A stretch of DNA of 64,000 bases from Vicia villosa (taxonomy: Eukaryota; Streptophyta; Magnoliopsida; Fabales; Fabaceae), in NCBI RefSeq assembly GCF_029867415.1, contig NW_026706255.1:1-64000 (forward strand), written 5' to 3'. Position numbers and translations under genes: made by a program. Every line of letters begins with the position of its first letter. Position 1 is the first letter of the stretch. The notes beneath the pieces were generated by a model that worked only from the letters and a program-made list of their open reading frames with translations, had not been told where the DNA came from and did no database searches. Positions 44,275 to 55,812 of the stretch are shown here, one piece after another.

Positions 44275-45768
44275 GTGTTTTTATATTTTTATGAACTTAT
44301 TTTAATCGTGTTCTTCATTCTATTTGTTTATGGCTGTTATAGGACATTGTTGGCATTTTCGCATTTGTTGCTGCATTGCTTAATTGATTTTGATTCTGAA
44401 CTTGATTTTGATAATATGGTTGATCAAAGAACACTAAGGCAGCTGGCTGCGCTTGATGTTAATTATAATGGTTTATGTATTGAATATGCTGATGTTGTTG
44501 TTCCCTTTGAATCGAAATCTGGTTTAATACACTTGTTGCCAAGGTTTAGTGGTCTTACAGGTGAGGATCCACATAAGCATCTGAAAGAATTACAGATTGT
44601 TTGTTCTACATTATTGAGACCTAAAGGAATAACAGAAGACCATATCAAGCTGAGAGTCTTCCCGTTCTCACTTCAAGGTGCTGCAAAAGATTGGTTATAC
44701 TACCTTGAGCCGAATTCTGTTACAAGCTGGAATGATCTCAAAAAAGTGTTCTTAGAAAGATTCTTCCCTCCCCAAGTTACAACTTTTGCATCTTCCAGAC
44801 CTTCACTAGAGGATATTGTCAAACAAATGGCTGCAAATAATCTCCAGTATCAACAACAAATAGATTCTACTCTTCAAACTTTGCAAACACAAATTGGACA
44901 ACTTGCCACTTTGATGAATGTCATGCAACAAGCTCAAGGATCACACCAACTACTTTCCCAAAAAGTAGTGAATCCAAAAGGTCCTAATGTAAGTGCGATT
45001 TCCTTGAGTTTCGAAAAGAGTGTTGAATCGGTTGAACCAGCACCAGAAAAAAATAAAGAGGTGGTTATGTCCATTCCTAAACTTGATTCTGAAATTGTTG
45101 ATGACACTTATAATGATTTGTTTGCAGCTGTCAATTTTCCATCTTTTTCTGGTTTTGATGATGTTTACTCGTGTTCTGATTGCACTGACACTAACGTGTG
45201 TGTTGTTTGTGCTGAGATTAATGATGCCTTGCAGGGTGACATTTTTCCTACAGGTGAAGTTGTCGATGAAGTTGTTTATGCCGTTGAACTTGAAATCTCG
45301 ACTGCCCAAAACACACCATCCGTTGAACAACCCCCTTCTTTAGAGTCTGCACTACTTCCTGAATATTTAAATTATTCATCAAAGACTGAATTTGAGAATG
45401 AAGAGAAATCATTGAAGAAACATAGAAATGGAATTGGATGGACTTTGATTGACATTCTTGATATTATTCCATCATGTAATGAGCATAAGATCTCACTTTC
45501 AGATGAAGAAAAATTAGTGAGGCAGCCCTTTCAACCATTGATCTTTGATGTTGTGATAAATGACATCACTTTCACGTGCGCATTCGACACTTTTACTTTT
45601 CGGAGATTGTTATTTGACCCTGGAATAAAAGGCGAAGGCACTAAAATAAATTTCAAGGTCAATGTACACCGTATTAGGCTACTCCATGAGAGCCCCACTT
45701 TGGAAGAAGAAAATGTAGAAGATATCTCTTTGAGAAAGGATACTTATGTGATCAGCTATCCTCCTTGA
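44275..45768 (+). CDS. Athila-type Gag joined to integrase-like tail, copy 1
   Basis: An intact 497-codon frame. The real start is probably Met48 at 44416 (MVDQRTLRQLAALDVN), because the first 47 codons are a hydrophobic read-through of leader. Residues about 48-170 are a typical Athila Gag: GLIHLLPRFSGLTGEDPHKH, FPFSLQGAAKDWLYYL, SWNDLKKVFLERFFP. After FFP, where Athila Gag normally continues, the sequence jumps to a Gln-rich coiled coil and an acidic linker. The last 40 residues (INFKVNVHRIRLLHESPTLE, VEDISLRKDTYVI) resemble the C-terminus of Athila integrase. This indicates deletion of the whole protease-RT-integrase core leaving a Gag plus tail fusion. Confidence 0.8.
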   Translation: MFLYFYELILIVFFILFVYGCYRTLLAFSHLLLHCLIDFDSELDFDNMVDQRTLRQLAALDVNYNGLCIEYADVVVPFESKSGLIHLLPRFSGLTGEDPHKHLKELQIVCSTLLRPKGITEDHIKLRVFPFSLQGAAKDWLYYLEPNSVTSWNDLKKVFLERFFPPQVTTFASSRPSLEDIVKQMAANNLQYQQQIDSTLQTLQTQIGQLATLMNVMQQAQGSHQLLSQKVVNPKGPNVSAISLSFEKSVESVEPAPEKNKEVVMSIPKLDSEIVDDTYNDLFAAVNFPSFSGFDDVYSCSDCTDTNVCVVCAEINDALQGDIFPTGEVVDEVVYAVELEISTAQNTPSVEQPPSLESALLPEYLNYSSKTEFENEEKSLKKHRNGIGWTLIDILDIIPSCNEHKISLSDEEKLVRQPFQPLIFDVVINDITFTCAFDTFTFRRLLFDPGIKGEGTKINFKVNVHRIRLLHESPTLEEENVEDISLRKDTYVISYPP

Positions 45769-46816
45769 CTACTCGGGTGTGTTATTTCCTCTCTCTCCTC
45801 TCTTTTATTTTATGTTTGTTTCTTTCATTGAGGACAATGCATGTTTTAAGTGTGGGGGAGGGAATCATTTATTTTTCTTTGTTTTTGTTCTTTGTTTTGT
45901 TTTGTTTTTAGTTATTATATTAAAAAAATGAAGAGAATACTTTGTTTAATTTTCTTTTGTTTCCTTGTTTTGTTTTCCGTTTTAAAAAAAAAATATGCAT
46001 CTTTTTGAAAGTTTTAGGCTATAGATTGATTTGAGTCGAGTTTGCGGAGACTTGGGAAAAATTCACAAGATCGGTATCGTTTTAACACCGTAAGTCTCCT
46101 GCATATGGAAATTGATTTGAATTTTTTATTATGTTTTAGCCTTAAATTCTCATTCTCTGACAGCTCTTGAGTAGTTTATTTCAGCAGTCGGCACCATCTC
46201 TCACACACTTTACGTAGGGAAGCCGATGAATATAAGTGAGTGTTCCGAAAAAAAGAAAAAGGAAATGCACCTTCTAAGTTTGGTGACCCTCACTCGGTCT
46301 CTTAACCCAACGGTTGTGGAACCTTCAAAAGAAAAAGTTGAAAATAAGACTCTTTGTTAGTTGGTTCAGCGGTTTCTGGTGCTGAACTTGGAAGGGCGGA
46401 TTACGGTCCGATCCCCCGCAACTACAACTGAGTAAGCAAAGGGTTATGCCACGTAAGTACTAGAACCCCGTGCAAAAAAGGATCAGAGTCACTAACCGGT
46501 CGTCCTGCTATAAGTGTGTGGAGATAACGGGCTTAATGTGATTGCGCCTGAATGAAAAAGAGCAAAAAGGATGAGTAAGTTAGGCTATGGTATAATAATA
46601 TGATTTGAATTGGTTTGTGTATTTAGGAGGCTTGTGTTTGCATATCTGTGGTTAGTGTTCTTACGATGTCCTTAGTGTGCAAGATTAGTACATGTCGATG
46701 CAAACTTACCCGAAAAAGATTTGTAGCCTAGGATGAGTAACTGTTGATGTATTTGTGCTTTCTTTGTTTTGTTTTTCATTTTGCTCGGAGTGCAAAAGTT
46801 CAAGTGTGGGGGAATT
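45769..46816 (+). other. Athila-type 3' non-coding region, copy 1
   Basis: About 1 kb without an ORF. Two purine tracts AAGTGTGGGGGA occur, near 45848 and directly before the next LTR (46803-46816); the latter is the functional position. Between them, 46361-46415 has a tRNA-like arrangement: GTTCAGC (46364-46370) pairs with GCTGAAC (46381-46387), and GGTCCGATCCC (46405-46415) resembles a pol III B box. The copy-2 equivalent begins near 50349. Confidence 0.75.
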
Positions 46817-47904
46817 TGATCAGTGCATTTTGATGCACATTCCTCTACGGTTGTACTTATACATTTCCATGGTTTGCTTGTCTTATTTTTCTATTTTATA
46901 ATGTTTTTATATTTTAATTTATTTTTATTGTTATTTGATTTTCGTATTTAATTTTCAGCTTTAACAGTCTGTACGGAAACGATCATAACTGGAGTTCCAG
47001 AAGTCCGATTGAGGCGTTCTAATAATTGTCGGAAAGCTAAAAGAAAGAGCTACAACTTTTATGTTGGAGTCAAAGTCAGAATCGGAACCTATATTTCCCA
47101 GAATTCCGTTTGAAGCTGCAGCACTATTTTATTTTCAGTTTTTGGGTCGTTTAGTAGTGGCCCTGGTTTTGTCATTCGACCCAGTTGGGTCATAAACGTT
47201 TTTTGGCTAATTCCTAATAGGTATAGCAGCCGTGTTACTGTTTATCACGTTTGACTATTCACAATTTTGTTTCGACTCTTTTGCTCTGTACGGTAATGGA
47301 GAACTAAACCTCGAGGATCAATTCACTGTAATCAGATGCCGCTTTGAGGTTCTTTTATAATTTTCCATTAATCTGTTCCTTGAATTCAATCTATAATTAC
47401 AATTGCTTGCTTAATTTAATTGTTTTTATATGATAGAATTCTTTAATTTGATTGTTGTCTGTTCTTGAATCAATTTCGTGATTAGTGTAGCTTTTGCATT
47501 GTCACGTTCGATCATATTGTGTTTGCTTAATTCACAATAGCTTATAATCCGTTTGCTTTATCCGGAATTCAGGGACAGACTTCGTATAATTGCTATTGCG
47601 CTTGTCAGTAGTTTTTGTAGTCGAATAGGATCAGACCCGTTTAGGGAATTGGAATTTTATAGGGATCAATGATAAGTCGGAAGTTGATACAGTGGGTTGA
47701 TTCATTTCAGCTTATTTAGATAATCACTTTTTTATAATAACTTATTTTCTGCATTTTTATAATTGAACACGAAACAACCCCCCTTAATTCGAATTTCATT
47801 CGGTTAGTAACAACTAAGAATCCTTGTGAGACGATATTCGAGTCACTTGTCGCTATCTACAATTTTATTCAAAATAACTCGTTTTTGATCCGCGTGCGAC
47901 AGCA
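46817..47904 (+). repeat. Athila-type LTR, copy 2 (shared middle LTR)
   Basis: 1088 bp. It serves as the 3' LTR of unit 1 and the 5' LTR of unit 2. Differs from copy 1 at a few sites, for example AATTGTCGG for AATCGCCGG and AATTCCG for AATTGCG. Confidence 0.92.
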
Positions 47905-48263
47905 GATTAAATTGGCGCCGTTGCCGGGGATTCTTGTTGTTATTAACTGATATTAGAGTCATAGGTTTAGTGTTCTCGCGTTTAGGCCGTAGTTTCCCCA
48001 CGGTTTTGGCCAATTCGCGTTTTGAGTCGAAAAAAATCGGTTTTTGGAAAAATTGTGTTCGATTGTAAAAAGTTTTTGCCTACTGGAAGCAGAAAAATCG
48101 TGTGATCAATACTCCCTTACTCTAGAAGAGTAAGGGAATTCGAGCCAAAATTGCCAAATTCATCGTTTTTCTATTTTTAATGAATTTTTTACTGTTTTCA
48201 TAGAGTCGAAAAAATCCAAAAAAAATCTCAAAATTCTTATTTCATCTAATTAGATTAAATTTT

Positions 48264-49757
48264 GTGTTTTTATATTTTTATGAACTTATTTTAATCGTGT
48301 TCTTCATTCTATTTGTTTATGGCTGTTATAGGACATTGTTGGCATTTTCGCATTTGTTGCTGCATTGCTTAATTGATTTTGATTCTGAACTTGATTTTGA
48401 TAATATGGTTGATCAAAGAACACTAAGGCAGCTGGCTGCGCTTGATGTTAATTATAATGGTTTATGTATTGAATATGCTGATGTTGTTGTTCCCTTTGAA
48501 TCGAAATCTGGTTTAATACACTTGTTGCCAAGGTTTAGTGGTCTTACAGGTGAGGATCCACATAAGCATCTGAAAGAATTACAGATTGTTTGTTCTACAT
48601 TATTGAGACCTAAAGGAATAACAGAAGACCATATCAAGCTGAGAGTCTTCCCGTTCTCACTTCAAGGTGCTGCAAAAGATTGGTTATACTACCTTGAGCC
48701 GAATTCTGTTACAAGCTGGAATGATCTCAAAAAAGTGTTCTTAGAAAGATTCTTCCCTCCCCAAGTTACAACTTTTGCATCTTCCAGACCTTCACTAGAG
48801 GATATTGTCAAACAAATGGCTGCAAATAATCTCCAGTATCAACAACAAATAGATTCTACTCTTCAAACTTTGCAAACACAAATTGGACAACTTGCCACTT
48901 TGATGAATGTCATGCAACAAGCTCAAGGATCACACCAACTACTTTCCCAAAAAGTAGTGAATCCAAAAGGTCCTAATGTAAGTGCGATTTCCTTGAGTTT
49001 CGAAAAGAGTGTTGAATCGGTTGAACCAGCACCAGAAAAAAATAAAGAGGTGGTTATGTCCATTCCTAAACTTGATTCTGAAATTGTTGATGACACTTAT
49101 AATGATTTGTTTGCAGCTGTCAATTTTCCATCTTTTTCTGGTTTTGATGATGTTTACTCGTGTTCTAATTGCACTGACACTAACGTGTGTGTTGTTTGTG
49201 CTGAGATTAATGATGCCTTGCAGGGTGACATTTTTCCTACAGGTGAAGTTGTCGATGAAGTTGTTTATGCCGTTGAACTTGAAATCTCGACTGCCCAAAA
49301 CACACCATCCGTTGAACAACCCCCTTCTTTAGAGTCTGCACTACTTCCTGAATATTTAAATTATTCATCAAAGACTGAATTTGAGAATGAAGAGAAATCA
49401 TTGAAGAAACATAGAAATGGAATTGGATGGACTTTGATTGACATTCTTGATATTATTCCATCATGTAATGAGCATAAGATCTCACTTTCAGATGAAGAAA
49501 AATTAGTGAGGCAGCCCTTTCAACCATTGATCTTTGATGTTGTGATAAATGACATCACTTTCACGTGCGCATTCGACACTTTTACTTTTCGGAGATTGTT
49601 ATTTGACCCTGGAATAAAAGGCGAAGGCACTAAAATAAATTTCAAGGTCAATGTACACCGTATTAGGCTACTCCATGAGAGCCCCACTTTGGAAGAAGAA
49701 AATGTAGAAGATATCTCTTTGAGAAAGGATACTTATGTGATCAGCTATCCTCCTTGA
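48264..49757 (+). CDS. Athila-type Gag joined to integrase-like tail, copy 2
   Basis: Same 497-codon ORF as copy 1. The one amino-acid difference seen is SNC for SDC in the acidic linker (within CSNCTDTNVCVVC). Intactness of two copies argues either for young age or for constraint on the ORF. Confidence 0.8.
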   Translation: MFLYFYELILIVFFILFVYGCYRTLLAFSHLLLHCLIDFDSELDFDNMVDQRTLRQLAALDVNYNGLCIEYADVVVPFESKSGLIHLLPRFSGLTGEDPHKHLKELQIVCSTLLRPKGITEDHIKLRVFPFSLQGAAKDWLYYLEPNSVTSWNDLKKVFLERFFPPQVTTFASSRPSLEDIVKQMAANNLQYQQQIDSTLQTLQTQIGQLATLMNVMQQAQGSHQLLSQKVVNPKGPNVSAISLSFEKSVESVEPAPEKNKEVVMSIPKLDSEIVDDTYNDLFAAVNFPSFSGFDDVYSCSNCTDTNVCVVCAEINDALQGDIFPTGEVVDEVVYAVELEISTAQNTPSVEQPPSLESALLPEYLNYSSKTEFENEEKSLKKHRNGIGWTLIDILDIIPSCNEHKISLSDEEKLVRQPFQPLIFDVVINDITFTCAFDTFTFRRLLFDPGIKGEGTKINFKVNVHRIRLLHESPTLEEENVEDISLRKDTYVISYPP

Positions 49758-50804
49758 CTACTCGGGTGTGTTCTTTCCTCTCTCTCCTCTCTTTTATTTT
49801 ATGTTTGTTTCTTTCATTGAGGACAATGCATGTTTTAAGTGTGGGGGAGGGAATCATTTATTTTTCTTTGTTTTTGTTCTTTGTTTTGTTTTGTTTTTAG
49901 TTATTATATTAAAAAAATGAAGAGAATACTTTGTTTAATTTTCTTTTGTTTCCTTGTTTTGTTTTCCGTTTTAAAAAAAAAAATGCATCTTTTTGAAAGT
50001 TTTAGGCTATAGATTGATTTGAGTCGAGTTTGCGGAGACTTGGGAAAAATTCACAAGATCGGTATCGTTTTAACACCGTAAGTCTCCTGCATATGGAAAT
50101 TGATTTGAATTTTTTATTATGTTTTAGCCTTAAATTCTCATTCTCTGACAGCTCTTGAGTAGTTTATTTCAGCAGTCGGCACCATCTCTCACACACTTTA
50201 CGTAGGGAAGCCGATGAATATAAGTGAGTGTTCCGAAAAAAAGAAAAAGGAAATGCACCTTCTAAGTTTGGTGACCCTCACTCGGTCTCTTAACCCAACG
50301 GTTGTGGAACCTTCAAAAGAAAAAGTTGAAAATAAGACTCTTTGTTAGTTGGTTCAGCGGTTTCTGGTGCTGAACTTGGAAGGGCGGATTACGGTCCGAT
50401 CCCCCGCAACTACAACTGAGTAAGCAAAGGGTTATGCCACGTAAGTACTAGAACCCCGTGCAAAAAAGGATCAGAGTCACTAACCGGTCGTCCTGCTATA
50501 AGTGTGTGGAGATAACGGGCTTAATGTGATTGCGCCTGAATGAAAAAGAGCAAAAAGGATGAGTAAGTTAGGCTATGGTATAATAATATGATTTGAATTG
50601 GTTTGTGTATTTAGGAGGCTTGTGTTTGCATATCTGTGGTTAGTGTTCTTACGATGTCCTTAGTGTGCAAGATTAGTACATGTCGATGCAAACTTACCCG
50701 AAAAAGATTTGTAGCCTAGGATGAGTAACTGTTGATGTATTTGTGCTTTCTTTGTTTTGTTTTTCATTTTGCTCGGAGTGCAAAAGTTCAAGTGTGGGGG
50801 AATT
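49758..50804 (+). other. Athila-type 3' non-coding region, copy 2
   Basis: Near-identical to copy 1 and one base shorter, with the same two purine tracts (the last directly before 50805) and the same tRNA-like segment. Confidence 0.8.
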
Positions 50805-51893
50805 TGATCAGTGCATTTTGATGCACATTCCTCTACGGTTGTACTTATACATTTCCATGGTTTGCTTGTCTTATTTTTCTATTTTATAATGTTTTTATAT
50901 TTTAATTTATTTTTATTGTTATTTGATTTTCGTATTTAATTTTCAGCTTTAACAGTCTGTACGGAAACGATCATAACTGGAGTTCCAGAAGTCCGATTGA
51001 GGCGTTCTAATAATCGCCGGAAAGCTAAGAGAAAGAGCTACAACTTTTATGTTGGAGTCAAAGTCAGAATCGGAACCTATATTTCCCAGAATTGCGTTTG
51101 AAGCTGCAGCACTATTTTATTTTCAGTTTTTGGGTCGTTTAGTAGTGGCCCTGGTTTTGTCATTCGACCCAGTTGGGTCATAAACGTTTTTTTGGCTAAT
51201 TCCTAATAGGTATAGCAGCCGTGTTACTGTTTATCACGTTTGACTATTCACAATTTTGTTTCGACTCTTTTGCTCTGTACGGTAATGGAGAACTAAACCT
51301 CGAGGATCAATTCACTGTAATCAGATGCCGCTTTGAGGTTCTTTTATAATTTTCCATTAATCTGTTCCTTGAATTCAATCTATAATTACAATTGCTTGCT
51401 TAATTTAATTGTTTTTATATGATAGAATTCTTTAATTTGATTGTTGTCTGTTCTTGAATCAATTTCGTGATTAGTGTAGCTTTTGCATTGTCACGTTCGA
51501 TCATATTGTGTTTGCTTAATTCACAATAGCTTATAATCCGTTTGCTTTATCCGGAATTCAGAGACAGACTTCGTATAATTGCTATTGCGCTTGTCAGTAG
51601 TTTTTGTAGTCGAATAGGATCAGACCCGTTTAGGGAATTGGAATTTTATAGGGATCAATGATAAGTCGGAAGTTGATACAGTGGGTTGATTCATTTCAGC
51701 TTATTTAGATAATCACTTTTTTATAATAACTTATTTTCTGCATTTTTATAATTGAACACGAAACAACCCCCCTTAATTCGAATTCCATTCAGTTAGTAAC
51801 AACTAAGAATCCTTGTGAGACGATATTCGAGTCACTTGTCGCTATCTACAATTTTATTCAAAATAACTCGTTTTTGATCCGCGTGCGACAGCA
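50805..51893 (+). repeat. Athila-type LTR, copy 3
   Basis: 1089 bp; one extra T in the T-run after AAACG. Shares AATCGCCGG and AATTGCG with copy 1, but TTTCGACTC with copy 2, giving a mosaic pattern. Confidence 0.92.
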
Positions 51894-52252
51894 GATTAAA
51901 TTGGCGCCGTTGCCGGGGATTCTTGTTGTTATTAACTGATATTAGAGTCATAGGTTTAGTGTTCTCGCGTTTAGGCCGTAGTTTCCCCACGGTTTTGGCC
52001 AATTCGCGTTTTGAGTCGAAAAAAATCGGTTTTTGGAAAAATTGTGTTCGATTGTAAAAAGTTTTTGCCTACTGGAAGCAGAAAAATCGTGTGATCAATA
52101 CTCCCTTACTCTAGAAGAGTAAGGGAATTCGAGCCAAAATTGCCAAATTCATCGTTTTTCTATTTTTAATGAATTTTTTACTGTTTTCATAGAGTCGAAA
52201 AAATCCAAAAAAATTCTCAAAATTCTTATTTCATCTAATTAGATTAAATTTT

Positions 52253-53314
52253 GTGTTTTTATATTTTTATGAACTTATTTTAATCGTGTTCTTCATTCTA
52301 TTTGTTTATGGCTGTTATAGGACATTGTTGGCATTTTCGCATTTGTTGCTGCATTGCTTAATTGATTTTGATTCTGAACTTGATTTTGATAATATGGTTG
52401 ATCAAAGAACACTAAGGCAGCTGGCTGCGCTTGATGTTAATTATAATGGTTTATGTATTGAATATGCTGATGTTGTTGTTCCCTTTGAATCGAAATCTGG
52501 TTTAATACACTTGTTGCCAAGGTTTAGTGGTCTTACAGGTGAGGATCCACATAAGCATCTGAAAGAATTACAGATTGTTTGTTCTACATTATTGAGACCT
52601 AAAGGAATAACAGAAGACCATATCAAGCTGAGAGTCTTCCCGTTCTCACTTCAAGGTGCTGCAAAAGATTGGTTATACTACCTTGAGCCGAATTCTGTTA
52701 CAAGCTGGAATGATCTCAAAAAAGTGTTCTTAGAAAGATTCTTCCCTCCCCAAGTTACAACTTTTGCATCTTCCAGACCTTCACTAGAGGATATTGTCAA
52801 ACAAATGGCTGCAAATAATCTCCAGTATCAACAACAAATAGATTCTACTCTTCAAACTTTGCAAACACAAATTGGACAACTTGCCACTTTGATGAATGTC
52901 ATGCAACAAGCTCAAGGATCACACCAACTACTTTCCCAAAAAGTAGTGAATCCAAAAGGTCCTAATGTAAGTGCGATTTCCTTGAGTTTCGAAAAGAGTG
53001 TTGAATCGGTTGAACCAGCACCAGAAAAAAATAAAGCGGTGGTTATGTCCATTCCTAAACTTGATTCTGAAATTGTTGATGACACTTATAATGATTTGTT
53101 TGCAGCTGTCAATTTTCCATCTTTTTCTGGTTTTGATGATGTTTACTCGTGTTCTGATTGCACTGACACTAACGTGTGTGTTGTTTGTGCTGAGATTAAT
53201 GATGCCTTGCAGGGTGACATTTTTCCTACAGGTGAAGTTGTCGATGAAGTTGTTTATGCCGTTGAACTTGAAATCTCGACTGCCCAAAACACACCATCCG
53301 TTGAACAACACTAA
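52253..53314 (+). pseudogene. Athila-type Gag ORF, copy 3, truncated
   Basis: Identical in design to copies 1 and 2 with one change (KNKAVV for KNKEVV). The frame breaks off at 53309 after SVEQ, where unrelated sequence begins, so the integrase-like tail and everything beyond, including the fourth LTR, are missing. Confidence 0.85.
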
Positions 53315-54098
53315 TCTAATGCTAATCTAATGCCACGTTTCTCATAAGAACCTCAGGAACGCCATCTGTCTTTAGACAGTTACGAAACCGTCTTCGAATT
53401 TCAAATCCTCCCGCCTAAGTCCTTCTTCGACGCGTGGCAGTGTATTTAACATTAAAACACTAAAAAAGCACGCTAAGTGTCAATACTTAACATATTTCAC
53501 GAAATCTGTCTAAGTCTTCGAAGACATATACTCCTACTAGCTTCAGCATTCACTATCTTCGTTATAACTTAGAAATCTTCATTCTCGAAGCATGGCCATC
53601 AGGAGCCATTTTTATCTTCAAAGATGGTCATCAGTAACCATCCTTCCTTCGAGTTTTTATCCTTCGAAGGACCATGTTTGCAAAACGAAATCTTCAGCTA
53701 ACAGTATCTCAATTATTCATTAGTCATTTTTATATTATCACAAGTAGACAACATCAATAAAACCAACACAACATAGACAATTTTTAATCTCACGATATGT
53801 TATATAATGGGCATATTTCGTGTCCATGTAACATTATTATGCTGGAGCCTTCGTATAATACTATCTAGATAGTTTCACACCAGTGATAGAAGAACATAAC
53901 CTAAAACCATAAATTTATTACAATCATAAATCAAATAAGCAAGCAATAAATGGGATATCAGGCAATCAATAGATGACATATCAAGAAAGAAATATATGGG
54001 ATATCAAAAAAATTGAATCTAGCATACTCGTCAAAAGTAATGTGAGGATGACAAGTGGTTAATGTAACCAAATGTCATTTAAATGTCACAAATCCAAT

Positions 54099-54169
54099 TG
54101 TAACACCCAAAACCCTGAACATATGATTTACGAAACCTGAGAAAATATCATATACGAAAGGGTGTTACA
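54099..54169. repeat. 71-bp segment with terminal inverted repeats
   Basis: TGTAACACCC (54099-54108) and GGGTGTTACA (54160-54169) are perfect inverted repeats 71 bp apart. The words are those of Tekay-type LTR ends, so this is more likely a remnant of LTR sequences than a MITE. Confidence 0.5.
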
Positions 54170-54894
54170 TCTCAGCATAGCATCTTCAAATTGTCTCATA
54201 AATATAAAACCAACTTCAATTAATCATAAAATTGTTAATTCAACAACTCGCAGAAAAATGACATAATTAAGGTATTTTCAACCAAGTGTTACACTATCAG
54301 AGTGACACAACGGAAAACTAAACAACCGACCAAGGTACAGCAACAACGCGAAAGATAAAAGCAACGAAGAAGGCCAATTATTTCATCCTCCAAAACAAGC
54401 AAATCACTAATGCTCCTCAATCTCTACTTAAGTATTTGCACAATAGGCATATAGGACAACACATAAAACAAAAAGGGGTGAGAATACATTCACATATGTT
54501 AATTGTGTATGTACATATTTCGGATGTTTGGGCCGACCAGGCAAGCCGACACCTAAAGGAGGAAGTAGGCACGAGATAAAGATTGGGGATAAATCTTAAG
54601 AAGCCTAGTTGGATTTTCAACTCCGCAGGGACTCACAGCTCAGCGGGGATTCCCTAACTCATAATGGATGTGCAAATCGGTTAGGGTCATTAGCCCAGCC
54701 AGAACGAGCTTGCAAGTAGGCACACAACCGTTCTACCTAAGCCGACCATAACCGTTGCCCACACATAAAGAGACTTCGTCGTTATGGAAGTTACGGTTCT
54801 TTAATAACCAGACGGCGAGAGTTATGTCAGCTCGCTCATTATGGAGGGAATCCAAGGTCCCTCCATTAATGACAATGATTATGGCTCCAGTAGA

Positions 54895-54903
54895 TATAAA
54901 TAG
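54895..54903 (+). promoter_or_regulatory. Candidate TATA box in LTR debris
   Basis: GATATAAATAGGGCTCCC is a strong plant TATA context, followed by a leader-like stretch to about 55030. It probably belonged to an old LTR; no LTR ends were found. Confidence 0.4.
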
Positions 54904-55812
54904 GGCTCCCAACCAAGGGATAAGCAAGACGCATTTTATCTTGAGCTTGCATCACTTGCAGTGCTCAAATCTCTAAAGCTAAACATTCACAAACTCCTGT
55001 GTGACCTCGCCGAAATCTTCTTTCGGGAGGTAATCAAAAGTGTTTTATCAGAATAGTGTATAAAACAGCGAGGATAGTACAATTAGCATAAATAATCAAT
55101 TACCCAATCCATCAATAGCAATAATCAATCACAAATGCAATTTTGTATGCAATGCATTCATCTCCTTTACTCCAATGCATGTAGTATCAATATATTAGAT
55201 ATCATAGGTGTATTACTGACTTATCCAACTTGTCACTAGACCAAAGTCCTACTCATCACTGCATCTAAGTCCTACTCATCACTAGATTCAAGTCTTACTC
55301 GTCTTTGGACAAGAGTCAAAAATGCAAAATCAGAAAAATCCCATACAAAAACCATAGTTGCATTACAGGTGCCCGTAATGTGTATTACGACCCGTAATGC
55401 AGTCCATATCCTCCCCTATATAAAACGCAGAGGCGCATTATGGCCACCCTTAATGGGCATTACGACCTGTAATGCGCTAGCGAGAAAAATTTGAATTTTT
55501 TAAATTTTCTTCCCTTCCACCTTGTAACACCCCATTTCTACCCGACAATTATAATGCGGAAAATATCAGAGTATTTAAAATTTCTTGATAAGAAAATGAG
55601 GCGTCACATATTCATTTAACAATAAATCACATCACCGCATTTAGAGAATACATAGCACACTCTTTAATCAATCAAATAAATACTCAATATAATATACCTT
55701 TTAAAACAGAATAACTTCTTTCATTAGAACATGGCGGAATCATAATTCTCAATCTTTGAGCCAATAACATCTTATGCAGCTAAGATAAAACGACAAACAA
55801 CAATATCATAAA

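Larger units (their letters stand above)
42828..53309 (+). mobile_element. Tandem array of Athila-derived non-autonomous retrotransposon (three LTRs)
   Basis: Structure LTR-internal-LTR-internal-LTR-truncated internal, period 3988-3989 bp. LTRs at 42828-43915, 46817-47904 and 50805-51893; ORFs at 44275, 48264 and 52253. Copies are almost identical, with a few differences arranged as a mosaic: near the LTR start copies 1 and 3 agree against copy 2, while further along copies 2 and 3 agree against copy 1. The third unit stops abruptly at 53309 inside the ORF. The primer-binding site and Gag are of the Athila type. No RT, RNase H or integrase core exists, so movement would need proteins from a full Athila. 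Sharing of LTRs points to unequal recombination rather than three insertions. Confidence 0.92.
53310..55812. other. Degraded LTR-like sequences without genes
   Basis: Several non-coding fragments. The first 400 bp are rich in CTTCGAAG words and resemble, on the minus strand, the debris at 33000-33500. A TGTAACACCC...GGGTGTTACA inverted pair spans 54099-54169. A plus-strand TATAAATAG box lies at 54895-54903. Repeated CGTAATGC/GCATTACG words occur at 55365-55480. Another TGTAACACCCC chromovirus-like LTR end lies at 55523. No ORF with recognisable domains. Confidence 0.5.

Noticed and set aside
44275..44415. Hydrophobic N-terminus of the Athila ORF as a signal peptide or membrane anchor
   Set aside because: The true Gag start is most likely Met48 (44416); the first 47 codons read through AT-rich leader.
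54099..54169. 71-bp MITE with terminal inverted repeats
   Set aside because: The inverted ends equal Tekay LTR end words; no target duplication checked; more likely LTR remnant.
54755..54976. 73-codon ORF near the TATA box at 54895
   Set aside because: The box lies inside the ORF, and the sequence looks like LTR leader debris without a domain.
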